Below are positions 33,562 through 42,385 of a stretch of 64,000 bases of DNA, piece by piece. Position 1 is the stretch's first letter; each line of letters starts with the position of its first letter. The position numbers and the translations under genes were made by a program. Under the pieces are notes generated by a model. It was not told where the DNA came from and did no database searches. It saw only the letters and a program-made list of their open reading frames with translations. Source of the stretch: Methylomarinum vadi (GTDB lineage: Bacteria; Pseudomonadota; Gammaproteobacteria; Methylococcales; Methylomonadaceae); assembly GCF_000733935.1 (NCBI RefSeq), contig NZ_JPON01000001.1, positions 248,001 through 312,000 on the forward strand, written 5' to 3'.

Positions 33562-34542
33562 TTAGCGCTGAAATCCGTTATCCAGTACTAAGCGAAAGCC
33601 CCAGGTCGCCAAGCGCGTCCAGGGCCTTTCCCAGTTCCGATACGACGCGCGCAGACGCGGCGGATCGGCGTTCCAACCTCCCCCTCTCACGGCGATGAAG
33701 ACATCGGTGCTATGTTCAAGCGGAACACAGTGTTGCTCTTGTCCTTGATAGTCTTTCTGATAACGCGAACAGGTCCATTCCCACACATTGCCCAACATGT
33801 CATAGAGTCCGAAGTGATTGGGTAAGTAATTTTTCACCGGCGCGGCAAAGAAAAAATCGTCATGGCAACGGTGGGTTACCGGCCATTGGATGCCGTTAAA
33901 GCTGCCGAGGTCGGCCGCATTGGCATAGCGGCAGGACAGGTCCGGATTATTGCCCCAATAATACGCATGGGTCGATCCTGCCCGGGCCGCATATTCCCAT
34001 TCCGCCTCGGTAGGGAGCCGGTAATGCCGGCCGCTGCGGCGATTTAACCAGTCGATGTATTGGTTGACGTCATGAAAACTGACGCAGGTTACCGGCTCGT
34101 TATTTTGGGGTTTTCGTTTGACCGGTTGTCGCCAATCGGCCCATGACCGCCAACCCCACAAGGGCTTTTGCCGGTCATCGAAAGACCAGCAGCCTCTGGC
34201 CCGATAATCAATTTCCGCATCGGTAAAATAATTCGTGTCCTTGACGAAGGCCATGAATTCCGCCACAGTAACTTCATGTGTCGCCATGTAAAAGCGTTTG
34301 ACGCAAACTCTATGGCGGCTTTCATTTTGATTTCGATGCGGTTCGTATTCGGGACTGCCCATTTGAAAGCAGCCGCTTGGTATCGCTACTGTCGTTGGCA
34401 GAATGGCGGATGTTTTATCCAGTGAGAGTCGTGGGCGTTTGTTAGCATCGGCATCAAGATTAGTCGAGTGATGCGTTGTCGCATAGCAGGTTGTTGCGGC
34501 GAGCGAGTAAAAGAATACTAAGATCAAAAGGCGTGAACGCAT
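33562..34542 (-). CDS. Secreted FGE/SUMF1-fold protein without the catalytic cysteines
   Basis: This 326-residue exported protein has a signal peptide (about 1-20, LLILVFFYSLAATTCYA) then a formylglycine-generating-enzyme-type domain. Fold signatures are IPSGCFQMGSPE, VTVAEFMAFV, PVTCVSFHDVNQYIDWLN, RLPTEAEWEYAAR and NVWEWTCSRY, ending in RGGGWN...GFRLV. Active FGE has two cysteines shortly after the RGGSW motif; here that stretch is NADPPRLRASYRNW, with none. It is therefore probably not a sulfatase activator and is closer to the broad SUMF1/EgtB/PvdO group. The signal-peptide start 34542 is preferred to the 24-codon longer frame. Function unknown. Confidence 0.8.
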   Translation of the reverse strand: MRSRLLILVFFYSLAATTCYATTHHSTNLDADANKRPRLSLDKTSAILPTTVAIPSGCFQMGSPEYEPHRNQNESRHRVCVKRFYMATHEVTVAEFMAFVKDTNYFTDAEIDYRARGCWSFDDRQKPLWGWRSWADWRQPVKRKPQNNEPVTCVSFHDVNQYIDWLNRRSGRHYRLPTEAEWEYAARAGSTHAYYWGNNPDLSCRYANAADLGSFNGIQWPVTHRCHDDFFFAAPVKNYLPNHFGLYDMLGNVWEWTCSRYQKDYQGQEQHCVPLEHSTDVFIAVRGGGWNADPPRLRASYRNWERPWTRLATWGFRLVLDNGFQR

Positions 34543-34739
34543 TGATACTATTGCTGTCAATAAAAAAAGTTTGAGATTTGAATCGGAAATTCCACCCGGC
34601 CTTATTTCAAACAAGTGTTTTTGATGCTGCGGAAATTTCTTTAGATTTACGGGTAATTATAGCCAGGATAGTAATAACGCAATATGATAGCTTGTTTTCA
34701 CATAGCTTATAGCGCACGAATCGCTCGTAGATTGAAATT

Positions 34740-36719
34740 ATGAAACAGCAGCGGCCACAGATTGAATATTTATCTCAGCAGGATCGATATCAAGCCGAAC
34801 CGGAGGAGCGAGAATCGTCCGGTTTTTGGTCGACAACGCGATTGAAAATCTTCGTGCCGACGTTTGTTTTGACTCTGCTTATCGGGTTGATTATCAATTA
34901 TGCCAGACCTCCGGTTTATCAAAGTACCGCGACGTTGTTGACGTCGGCTGCGACGGCAATAGACCAGGTCAGTAGTGATGTCGATTTCCAGAATGTCGCG
35001 ATTCAAAGACAGAAATTGTTGAGCTTCGAACTGCTAACCGAAACGCTGGAGCGTTTGAAGGAACATGGGAAAATTCCCCAACTGTCCAATTTGACCGTTT
35101 CCGATATACGCGCCATGTTAACCGTCAAGCCGGTCGATCAGACGAATTTATTGACCATGCAGGCGCAGGGCCCTGACCCGGAATTATTACCCTTGGTCAT
35201 CAACACCTGGATAGACGTTTACTTGGCGGCGCGCGAGGCTAGCGTGGAGAGTTCCACGCAAAATACCGTGACGATTGTCGAGAATGAATTGAGTGAATTG
35301 GATCGTAAGGTAGAGCAAGCGCAACTGGAGTTGGATCAGTTCAGAAAGGAACACGATATCAGCTCGACAACGCGAGAAGAAAATGAAGTCTTGGCCAAAT
35401 TGCAAGGGCTCAATCGTGCCTTGAATGATGCCAATGAAGCCGTGGTCAAGGCAAAGGCAAGGCTCGATGCCGTGAATCTGGCGATTGCCAACGGGCAGGC
35501 CGTGGTTCCCGAGCAGGAACAGCGTTCGTTAAGTAGTCTAGAGCGGCGCTATCAGGAATTGAAGGAAAAGCTGGCCGAATTCGACAAACGTTACACCCGT
35601 GAATATCTCGCCCTGCAGCCCTCGCTAAAATATATTCCCGAACAAATCAAAAAGCTCGAAGCGGAAATCCAAAGAAAGAAACAGGAAGGAAAAAATATCG
35701 TTTGGACGCAGGCAAGTCAGGATTATTATGCCGCTAAGCAGGTTGTCAGCGATATAAAACAGCAGCTTGATGAACACAAACAAAAAGCCGCCGATTTCAC
35801 GACTTTGTTCGCCAAACACCAGAAATTAATCGATGATTTAACGGCCTTGGAGGAAATACAGAGAGAGACAAGAGACCGGTTGGTCAAAATTGAAAGTAAG
35901 CAATACGAAAAATATCCCCAGGTCGATGTCGTGGAAAGGGCCAGTGTCAATCGGCAAGTGGTGAGCCCTGATTACGATTTGGGGGCCTTGGTCTCGTTGG
36001 CCGCGGCATTGCTATTTGCTTTTTTTTCGGTGTGGCTGACTGAGTTTTTGAACAAAGACAACGCCGAGCATCAGCAGTTTATTTTTCCAGTGCAGGCTTG
36101 GTTCGGTAATGTCAACCGACCTGAACACCTGGAAAATCGACAGCAGGAAAAAGTCATCGAAGAACAAAGCCAAGGGATATTGTCACGCATGCCTCGCTAT
36201 CAAAAATTATCGGATGATCAGATAACACAGCTCTTAAGAAATGCCGAGCGTGATAGTGAATTGTTGATTTTGTTGTTGCTAAGCGGTTTGGCGATCGATG
36301 AGATAATTGGTTTGGGTGTCGATCGCATCGATTTCAATCAGGCGGAGATTTCGGTCGATAGTGAATCTCCCAGAGTTATTCCCATCGGACATCATGTGCT
36401 GGATATTTTAATACCGACTCAAAATTCCGAGACCATTTGGCGCCAGCAAACGCAATTGTTCATCGATGACGTAAGAGCCATGCTTTATTGTGTGTTGACC
36501 GATTCCGGCCTGGAAGGCGTGGATTCGTTGGAGAGCGCGCTGCGCCAAACATACATAATTTATTTGGTTGAACAGGGATTGCGGTTAACGGTTTTGCCGA
36601 AGATCGTCGGTAAATTATCCGCTACCGAATTGGCGGGGTATGCGGAATTTTCTCCTCCGGGGGAAGGACTGACACGTGAACAAGTTCAATTGGTTCATCC
36701 ACTCTGCGCCGGTCAATAA
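34740..36719 (+). CDS. Wzz/GumC-type polysaccharide co-polymerase with a C-terminal tyrosine-recombinase-like domain
   Basis: This 659-residue inner-membrane protein has a first membrane helix at about 36-54 followed by the Wzz motif (ARPPVYQSTATLL). A periplasmic region to about 405 is rich in coiled coil (ELSELDRKVEQAQLELDQF, LSSLERRYQELKEKLAEFDK). A second membrane helix lies at about 410-436. No Walker motifs or tyrosine-rich tail follow. Residues about 490-640 instead align by eye with the XerC/D catalytic core: RDSELLILLLLSGLAIDEI, RVIPIG, ALRQTYIIYLVEQGLRL, VGKLSATELAGY. Of the six catalytic positions only Arg (R602) and Tyr (Y634) remain, 32 residues apart as in XerD. The enzyme is thus probably inactive. 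It likely sets polymer length; the tail's role is unknown. Confidence 0.78.
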   Translation: MKQQRPQIEYLSQQDRYQAEPEERESSGFWSTTRLKIFVPTFVLTLLIGLIINYARPPVYQSTATLLTSAATAIDQVSSDVDFQNVAIQRQKLLSFELLTETLERLKEHGKIPQLSNLTVSDIRAMLTVKPVDQTNLLTMQAQGPDPELLPLVINTWIDVYLAAREASVESSTQNTVTIVENELSELDRKVEQAQLELDQFRKEHDISSTTREENEVLAKLQGLNRALNDANEAVVKAKARLDAVNLAIANGQAVVPEQEQRSLSSLERRYQELKEKLAEFDKRYTREYLALQPSLKYIPEQIKKLEAEIQRKKQEGKNIVWTQASQDYYAAKQVVSDIKQQLDEHKQKAADFTTLFAKHQKLIDDLTALEEIQRETRDRLVKIESKQYEKYPQVDVVERASVNRQVVSPDYDLGALVSLAAALLFAFFSVWLTEFLNKDNAEHQQFIFPVQAWFGNVNRPEHLENRQQEKVIEEQSQGILSRMPRYQKLSDDQITQLLRNAERDSELLILLLLSGLAIDEIIGLGVDRIDFNQAEISVDSESPRVIPIGHHVLDILIPTQNSETIWRQQTQLFIDDVRAMLYCVLTDSGLEGVDSLESALRQTYIIYLVEQGLRLTVLPKIVGKLSATELAGYAEFSPPGEGLTREQVQLVHPLCAGQ

Positions 36720-37516
36720 ATTCTATTGAGCACGAAGTGCAAAATTTTCATTAATGCCGAAAGCAGAAAAAAACTACTGAATAGGATGAGGATATTTTTA
36801 TAATTGAGCAGATAATGGGGCAACGCCACAAGAAATCCTATGAAGCCGGTCGGTTTTTCTATGGCTACATCGGCATTTAAGGCCGCTAGCGCTGGATTGT
36901 TCAATGTTTCATTGTGGCCCTGGCCGATAAAAGCAGCTGATTGGGGGCTGGCGAAATAATTGGCTTGTTCGGATGCGGGAAGCAATCCCTGCAGCAAGGA
37001 TATTTCCTCGATAGCGGGTGCCAGTTTTTGATTAGTGGACTGATTGAATTCGTTTAATTTGGTATTGTACTCTTTAATAATGAAGACGGTGTCGTCCAGG
37101 GAATCCGAATCTATAAGGGGGCTTAGTTTTTGATAACCTAGCTTGATTATGTCGGTCGTTTGCGGAAGAGGTGGTGGGATTGCTTGAGAAAAGCTCGCTG
37201 TATTAGTACGAACGACGGTCGTGATTTTTTTTTCTTTTTCCAAAGACTGGGAGGAGGAAAGGGTAACTGATTTGTCGGGCCCGAACGAATTAGAGGACTC
37301 GTCCTCTTTTTCCATCAATTCGTTGTTTAACCCCGACTCTAAGGGGCTATCTTCGAAATTAACAAACTCCTCGGCATTGAAAGTGGCGGCACTTAAAGTG
37401 CTTATCTGCAAAAGCCAAAACAGAAGCGCGAATAGACCTCCATATTGATGCCGGCATGAATTGGGTCTTAGGCTATTAAACCAGTGGCAATTAAAACATA
37501 AGCGATTTCGGTTCAT
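36713..37516 (-). CDS. Hypothetical membrane-anchored exported protein
   Basis: These 267 residues match no family I recognise. A hydrophobic segment at about 26-44 (GLFALLFWLLQISTLSAA) looks like a signal peptide with a long basic, Cys/His-containing leader. A low-complexity acidic/serine middle (MEKEDESSNSFGPDK, TLSSSQSLEKEKK) is followed by a mainly helical part. A C-terminal hydrophobic helix at about 237-262 (NILILFSSFFLLSALMKILHFVL) ends in NRIY. The protein would be periplasmic and anchored at its C-terminus. The gene is convergent with the Wzz-like gene, overlapping it by 7 bp. The link to polysaccharide export is only positional. Confidence 0.6.
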   Translation of the reverse strand: MNRNRLCFNCHWFNSLRPNSCRHQYGGLFALLFWLLQISTLSAATFNAEEFVNFEDSPLESGLNNELMEKEDESSNSFGPDKSVTLSSSQSLEKEKKITTVVRTNTASFSQAIPPPLPQTTDIIKLGYQKLSPLIDSDSLDDTVFIIKEYNTKLNEFNQSTNQKLAPAIEEISLLQGLLPASEQANYFASPQSAAFIGQGHNETLNNPALAALNADVAIEKPTGFIGFLVALPHYLLNYKNILILFSSFFLLSALMKILHFVLNRIY

Positions 37517-37649
37517 AGCTATGCCCTGGGGTTTGCTTGTATTTCGTAATCACATCATGTTTCGCAGACAAGGAGTTTGATTCATCGAACTATTACCTGA
37601 ACAGTCATAGACAAGGTTCCGATAAATAATGACTTTTGTCAAGAAGGTT

Positions 37650-37665
37650 ACGACATCCCTGTCGT
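37650..37665 (-). terminator. Hairpin downstream of ettA
   Basis: A perfect 6-bp stem ACGACA / TGTCGT with a 4-nt loop lies 29 bp beyond the ettA stop on the minus strand. There is no clear T-tract. It is probably a 3'-end structure. Confidence 0.4.
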
Positions 37666-37693
37666 CTTTAGTAAATACAGCTTGAAAAGCGGT

Positions 37694-39358
37694 TTAGCCT
37701 ATTTTTTTGTATTTGATTCGGTGGGGGTTATCGGCATCGGTGCCTAGGCGGCGATGACGATCTTCTTCATAATCGGCATAATTGCCTTCGAACCAGACCA
37801 CCTTGCTGTCTCCCTCGAATGCGAGAATATGGGTGGCGATACGGTCAAGAAACCAACGGTCATGCGAGATCACGACGGCGCACCCCGGGAAAGCCAACAA
37901 GGCTTCTTCCAAAGCCCGTAATGTTTCTACGTCGAGGTCGTTGGTCGGTTCATCCAACAGGAGCACGTTGCCGCCGCTACGTAATAGCTTCGCTAAATGT
38001 ACCCGGTTGCGTTCGCCGCCGGACAGGTCGCCGATACGTTTTTGCTGGTCGGAACCCTTGAAATTGAAACGGCCGACATACGCGCGAGACGGGGTTTCGT
38101 ATCTACCGACCGTGATCACGTCGAGGCCGTCGGAAATTTCCTCCCAGACCGTTTTGTTCGCGTCGAGGTCGTCGCGCAATTGATCGACATAAGCCAATTG
38201 AACGGTTTGGCCTTGCGTAATCGCCCCCGAATCCGGTTGTTCGATACCCGCCATCATACGGAATAGCGTTGTTTTACCGGCGCCGTTCGGACCGATGATG
38301 CCGACGATGCCGCCGGGAGGCAATTTAAAGCTTAAATCTTCGATCAATAATCGATCGCCAAAGCCCTTGCTTATACCGTCGGCCTCGATCACAACATCGC
38401 CTAAGCGTGGGCCGGGTGGGATGTAAATTTCCTGGGTTTCGTTACGCTTCTGGAATTCTTGTGACGATAATTCATCGAAACGCGATAGTCGCGCCTTACT
38501 TTTGGCATGGCGCCCTTTGGGGTTGGAACGGACCCATTCCAACTCGGCCTTCATCGCCTTGACTCGGGACGCTTCTTGTTTTTCTTCCAATTCGAGGCGT
38601 TTTTCCTTTTGTTCCAGCCAAGAAGAATAGTTGCCTTCCCACGGAATTCCCATTCCCCGGTCTAGTTCCAAAATCCAGCCGGCGACATTATCGAGAAAAT
38701 AACGGTCGTGCGTGACCGCGACCACTGTTCCGGGATATTCATGCAGAAATCTTTCCAGCCAGGCCACCGATTCGGCATCCAGGTGGTTGGTCGGCTCGTC
38801 AAGCAGCAACATGTCGGGTCTGGACAATAAGAGGCGACATAAAGCGACGCGCCGTCTTTCCCCGCCGGACAACTTGGTGACATCGGCTTCCCAGTCGGGC
38901 AGACGCAAGGCGTCGGCGGCGATTTCCAGGGTGCGCTCCAGATTATGGCCGTCGCAGGCGTTTATGATGTCTTCCAGGCGCGCCTGTTCCGCGGCCAGTT
39001 GGTCGAAATCGGCATCGGGCTCGGCATAAGCGGCATAGACCGCATCCAATTTGGCGAGGGCCTCTTTGATCTCGGCCACCGCTTCCTCGAGGTTGCCGCG
39101 CACGTCTTTATTGGGGTCAAGTTGCGGTTCTTGGGGTAAATAGCCGATGTTGATACCTTTCTGCGGTATCGCTTCGCCCTCAATCTCCTTATCGATGCCG
39201 GCCATGATGCGTAACAAAGTCGATTTACCCGCGCCATTCAGTCCCAATACGCCGATTTTGGCGCCAGGGAAAAACGACAGAGAAATATCTTTCAAGATGT
39301 GTTTTTTGGGTGGAACGATCTTTCCGACCCTGTTCATGGAATAAATGTATTGCGCCAT
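37694..39358 (-). CDS. ettA: Energy-dependent translational throttle protein EttA (ABC-F)
   Basis: This 554-residue soluble ABC-F ATPase binds the ribosomal E site and gates elongation according to the ADP/ATP ratio. It has two ABC cassettes with Walker [10 protein letters not shown] (about 38-46) and GPNGAGKTT (about 355-363), signature motifs [16 protein letters not shown] and [16 protein letters not shown], and Walker [12 protein letters not shown] and [11 protein letters not shown]. The charged P-site tRNA-interaction linker (residues about 240-300, [18 protein letters not shown]) lies between them. It opens with [17 protein letters not shown], the EttA-type start. It is a single gene. 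Confidence 0.95.
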   Translation of the reverse strand: MAQYIYSMNRVGKIVPPKKHILKDISLSFFPGAKIGVLGLNGAGKSTLLRIMAGIDKEIEGEAIPQKGINIGYLPQEPQLDPNKDVRGNLEEAVAEIKEALAKLDAVYAAYAEPDADFDQLAAEQARLEDIINACDGHNLERTLEIAADALRLPDWEADVTKLSGGERRRVALCRLLLSRPDMLLLDEPTNHLDAESVAWLERFLHEYPGTVVAVTHDRYFLDNVAGWILELDRGMGIPWEGNYSSWLEQKEKRLELEEKQEASRVKAMKAELEWVRSNPKGRHAKSKARLSRFDELSSQEFQKRNETQEIYIPPGPRLGDVVIEADGISKGFGDRLLIEDLSFKLPPGGIVGIIGPNGAGKTTLFRMMAGIEQPDSGAITQGQTVQLAYVDQLRDDLDANKTVWEEISDGLDVITVGRYETPSRAYVGRFNFKGSDQQKRIGDLSGGERNRVHLAKLLRSGGNVLLLDEPTNDLDVETLRALEEALLAFPGCAVVISHDRWFLDRIATHILAFEGDSKVVWFEGNYADYEEDRHRRLGTDADNPHRIKYKKIG

Positions 39359-39398
39359 TGTTTTTTTGTGAAAACAGAAAACGGCCTATTATTTCATG

Positions 39399-39860
39399 TT
39401 ATGGCTTCGAATATAATCTCTGAATGAAACTTTGTTCGCCGATCTTCATGACATGTTGGTGGTTCCAGATGAAAATGGGAGCGGCAATGGCTGCAATTCC
39501 ATTCATCCACGGTTTAATGGTATGTACGTTCCAATCGAACTGCAGCGCGGTAAACTGAGCATGCTGGTGCAGATGACAGGCACCATCTCCCCGCAGATCG
39601 CCGTCTGCGGTATAGCGAATAGTCTGAAATGGATTTAGCTCTGTGATCGTGATATCGACGGTCAGCCGGTAAGGCAGGCAGGTGCGCCAATGGTAGCGAC
39701 AAACATTCCCGATTCCATCGGCCGTGCCCTGGCACAATTGTTCCACCTTATCGACATAGGGCCACCATTGTGGCCAACTTTCCTTATCAAGCAAACAGAA
39801 CCAGCAGCTTTCGATCGGAGCCGGGATGTTCCAGGTCGAGATCAATGCAAAATAAGCCAT
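39399..39860 (-). CDS. SRPBCC (START-like) family protein
   Basis: This 153-residue protein has a helix-grip fold signature: TWNIPAPIESCWFCLLDKESWPQWWPYV at the start is the usual polyketide-cyclase/SRPBCC opening. Beta strands follow (YRLTVDITITELNPFQTIRY, LRGDGACHLHQ, FTALQFDWNVHTIKPWMN), then a C-terminal helix. Such folds bind hydrophobic ligands; the substrate cannot be predicted. It lies 40 bp upstream, relative to its own transcription, of the start of ettA on the same strand and may be co-transcribed with it. Confidence 0.75.
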   Translation of the reverse strand: MAYFALISTWNIPAPIESCWFCLLDKESWPQWWPYVDKVEQLCQGTADGIGNVCRYHWRTCLPYRLTVDITITELNPFQTIRYTADGDLRGDGACHLHQHAQFTALQFDWNVHTIKPWMNGIAAIAAPIFIWNHQHVMKIGEQSFIQRLYSKP

Positions 39861-40090
39861 GCCAGCAAAAAAGGCTAATCTACTTGGGTTGAGTTGAAGT
39901 CATTAAAATTTAGTGTCATTCCATGAAATTTGATTCATTGTTAATCCTTGGCTCGGTGAATGATGCATCGGGTTGAGTAAGTGCGTCAAATTTGGAGCTT
40001 TTATCAATCCGGCACGATGTAGTTTGGAGAGACTCTATGTGCGATAGCAAATTGTTTCTCGATACGATAAGAGATAAACGGGGTAAGTAG

Positions 40091-40510
40091 ATGAAAAATT
40101 TAAAAGAGAGAAAAACTAAGCCGGTTGCCAGCCTGAGCATCGATTTACTTAACGAGGGTAAAAGTAGGCGTTTGCTAGAAATGCGGCGCAAAGCGTTTGG
40201 CTTGCCAGAAAATCAAACGGATGAAATTGGGAAAATGACCGATTCGGGCCAAGATAAAACGACGGAAGCTGACTTAGCCATATTCCAGGGAATCATCGAT
40301 GAGCGTGTAAACCTTATTCTGTCACGTTTTCCTTCCGATAAAAAAAAGCGTTTTTTCAAAATTCGCTACGGTATGACGCCGAAGCAGCTCAAGGAATTAC
40401 CTATTGGCGACATCTTGGAAATATTGGGGGTGAAACAAATGGACGCAGACGGCATGAAGCGCATGGCGAATCTGGATTATAATGGCCGGCCGATCAGTAA
40501 GCGGAGATAA
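40091..40510 (+). CDS. Hypothetical cytoplasmic protein
   Basis: This 139-residue basic, mostly helical protein has no signal peptide or membrane segment and fits no family I recognise. Its C-terminal half (FSRF-like ILSRFPSDKKKRFFKIRYGMTPKQLKELPIGDILEILG) looks like a compact helical module. The GGGTAAGTAG before ATG 40091 is a usable ribosome site. Its stop lies 22 bp before the methyltransferase ATG, so it probably heads the methyltransferase-transporter operon. Upstream, 39861-40090 shows nothing distinctive. Confidence 0.6.
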   Translation: MKNLKERKTKPVASLSIDLLNEGKSRRLLEMRRKAFGLPENQTDEIGKMTDSGQDKTTEADLAIFQGIIDERVNLILSRFPSDKKKRFFKIRYGMTPKQLKELPIGDILEILGVKQMDADGMKRMANLDYNGRPISKRR

Positions 40511-40532
40511 TGTCTCCATCGTTTCAACAATA

Positions 40533-41453
40533 ATGAAAACTTTTACGATAGAACCGAATCAGGATTACCGAGACCAAAGTCTTCGCCAAGGCGCCGAATT
40601 GTCTAGCGAAGAATTGCACCAGGATGCGGCCAAGCATTATGATGATTGCTACAACGATTATCTGGCCGCCTGGTGCAATCGCGACAATTTGGCGCTGCAT
40701 TATGGTTATTGGGATGATGATAAACCTTATGCGCATCACCAAGCTTTGCTGAATAAGAACCAAGTGCTTTACGAAAAGGCCGGCATACAAGTTGGGGACT
40801 ATGTCCTCGACGCTGGTTGCGGCATCGGCGGAAGTTCCATCTGGATGGCGCGAGAACATGGCAATGAAGTCACCGGCATTACGATAAGCGCCAAACAGGC
40901 GGCTTACGCGCGCAAGCATGCCGAACGCCAAGGCGTGGCCGATAAGGTAAAATTCGAAGTGGCCGATTTTTGCCAAACGCCTTTCGACGATGAATCCTTC
41001 GATGTGGTATGGGCTTTGGAAAGCTCCTGTCATGCGCTGAACAAGGGAGAGTTCTTACGGGAAGCGTATCGCGTGTTACGTAAGGGAGGGCGTTTGGTCG
41101 TTTGCGACGGCTTTATGCTGCAGCGGCATTTCAATGAAAAGCAATGGCGGGCCGTCGTAACCTGTTTGAATGGTTGGGCGGTGCCGAATTTGTGCGCCCG
41201 CGACGAATTTGAAGGCTTGTTAAATGATTGCGGCTTCCAGGAATTATGCGTGTACGATATCACGCCGCAGACCCTGCCTTCCGCCGACCATATGTATAAG
41301 ATTGCTAAACGCCTCTATCCGGTGCAGAAAATCAGCCAGTGGTTGGGATTGCGGTCTAAGGCGCAAACGGCTAATTATTATGTCGGCTTGGCCCAGCACC
41401 AATTGTTCGCTGAAAAACTGACCGAATACTGTATTTTTACCGCGCGTAAATAA
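40533..41453 (+). CDS. SAM-dependent small-molecule C/N-methyltransferase
   Basis: This 306-residue class I methyltransferase has SAM motif I VLDAGCGIGGSSIWMAREHG (about 107), motif II DFCQTPFDDESFDVVWALES and motif III LRKGGRLVVCDGF. The overall layout, including the YWDDDKPYAHHQALLNKN entry, resembles the gamma-tocopherol / sterol C24 / MPBQ methyltransferase group acting on lipophilic small molecules. The substrate is unknown. ATG 40533 is chosen; the open frame begins 17 codons earlier inside the preceding gene. It overlaps the BASS transporter gene by 1 bp, hinting that product and transport are linked. Confidence 0.78.
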   Translation: MKTFTIEPNQDYRDQSLRQGAELSSEELHQDAAKHYDDCYNDYLAAWCNRDNLALHYGYWDDDKPYAHHQALLNKNQVLYEKAGIQVGDYVLDAGCGIGGSSIWMAREHGNEVTGITISAKQAAYARKHAERQGVADKVKFEVADFCQTPFDDESFDVVWALESSCHALNKGEFLREAYRVLRKGGRLVVCDGFMLQRHFNEKQWRAVVTCLNGWAVPNLCARDEFEGLLNDCGFQELCVYDITPQTLPSADHMYKIAKRLYPVQKISQWLGLRSKAQTANYYVGLAQHQLFAEKLTEYCIFTARK

Positions 41454-42367
41454 TGATGCGAGGTTTCGTCGGTTTATTTCCGTTATGGGCTATTTTATTG
41501 GCCGTGGCCGCTTATGTATGGCCGCAGCCATTTGCGGAACTGAAAAACAGTATTGTCCCATTACTGGCATTGGTTATGTTCTGCATGGGCATGACCCTGA
41601 CATGGCGCGATTTTATGCATGTTTTGAAACAGCCGGCGATCGTTTTTATGAACGCGATAATACAGTTCGGTTGTATGCCTTTATTTGCCTGGCTCATCGC
41701 ATTAGTGCTGCAACTGCCGCCGGCAATTATGGTTGGCATGGTGTTGGTCGGCGCTAGTGCGGGCGGCACGGCTTCCAATGTCATTTGTTACATGGCGCAA
41801 GGTAATGTCGCTTTGTCGGTATTGATGACCATGGTATCGACATTGTGCGCAGTGGTTTTAATGCCATTGTTGACCTGGCTCTATCTGAATACCGTGGTGA
41901 CCGTTCCGGTTGCCGATATGTTACGCAGCATTTTGACGGTCGTGTTGTTGCCGGTGTTGGCGGGAACCCTGATAAATAGCCTGTTGCACTCAAGACTTAG
42001 GAAGGTCGAAACCTTATTTCCGTTATTGTCCACCCTGGCCATTATCGTAATTATTGCCATTATCGTCGGCTTGAATCAGCCTCATCTTGGCAATGTTGCC
42101 TTGCCGGCGATTATTGCGGTTATTCTTCATAACTCATTGGGGCTGGCTACGGGGTATTGGGTTGTTCGTCTGCTGAAGTATGACGAAAGTACGGCTAGAA
42201 CGGTGGCTATCGAAGTCGGGATGCAAAATTCCGGTTTGAGCGTGGCGTTGGCGGTACAATATTTTTCCGGTCTTGCGGCTTTACCGGGCGCCTTGTTTAG
42301 TATTTGGCACAATTTATCCGGTAGTCTTTTGGCCTTTTATTGGCGCAGAACAAGCGATCAAAAATAA
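41453..42367 (+). CDS. Bile acid:sodium symporter (BASS) family transporter
   Basis: This 304-residue polytopic inner-membrane protein has about nine to ten hydrophobic helices. BASS signatures include the MFCMGMTLTWRDF helix, VLVGASAGGTASNVICYMAQG (the broken-helix substrate/Na region) and the AIEVGMQNSGLSVALA segment. The family carries organic anions with sodium (bile acids, pantoate, pyruvate or sulfated steroids). No substrate is evident here. Its start overlaps the methyltransferase stop by 1 bp. A frameshifted lipoprotein-like gene follows after 18 bp. Confidence 0.85.
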   Translation: MMRGFVGLFPLWAILLAVAAYVWPQPFAELKNSIVPLLALVMFCMGMTLTWRDFMHVLKQPAIVFMNAIIQFGCMPLFAWLIALVLQLPPAIMVGMVLVGASAGGTASNVICYMAQGNVALSVLMTMVSTLCAVVLMPLLTWLYLNTVVTVPVADMLRSILTVVLLPVLAGTLINSLLHSRLRKVETLFPLLSTLAIIVIIAIIVGLNQPHLGNVALPAIIAVILHNSLGLATGYWVVRLLKYDESTARTVAIEVGMQNSGLSVALAVQYFSGLAALPGALFSIWHNLSGSLLAFYWRRTSDQK

Positions 42368-42385
42368 GATTTTTCAACGATTTTA

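Noticed and set aside
34740..36719. Active site-specific recombinase
   Set aside because: Four of six catalytic positions are replaced and the protein is membrane-anchored, so recombination is unlikely.
39916..40191. Minus-strand 91-codon frame before the hypothetical gene at 40091
   Set aside because: It overlaps a better-supported gene by 100 bp, has no ribosome site and reads like low-complexity noise.
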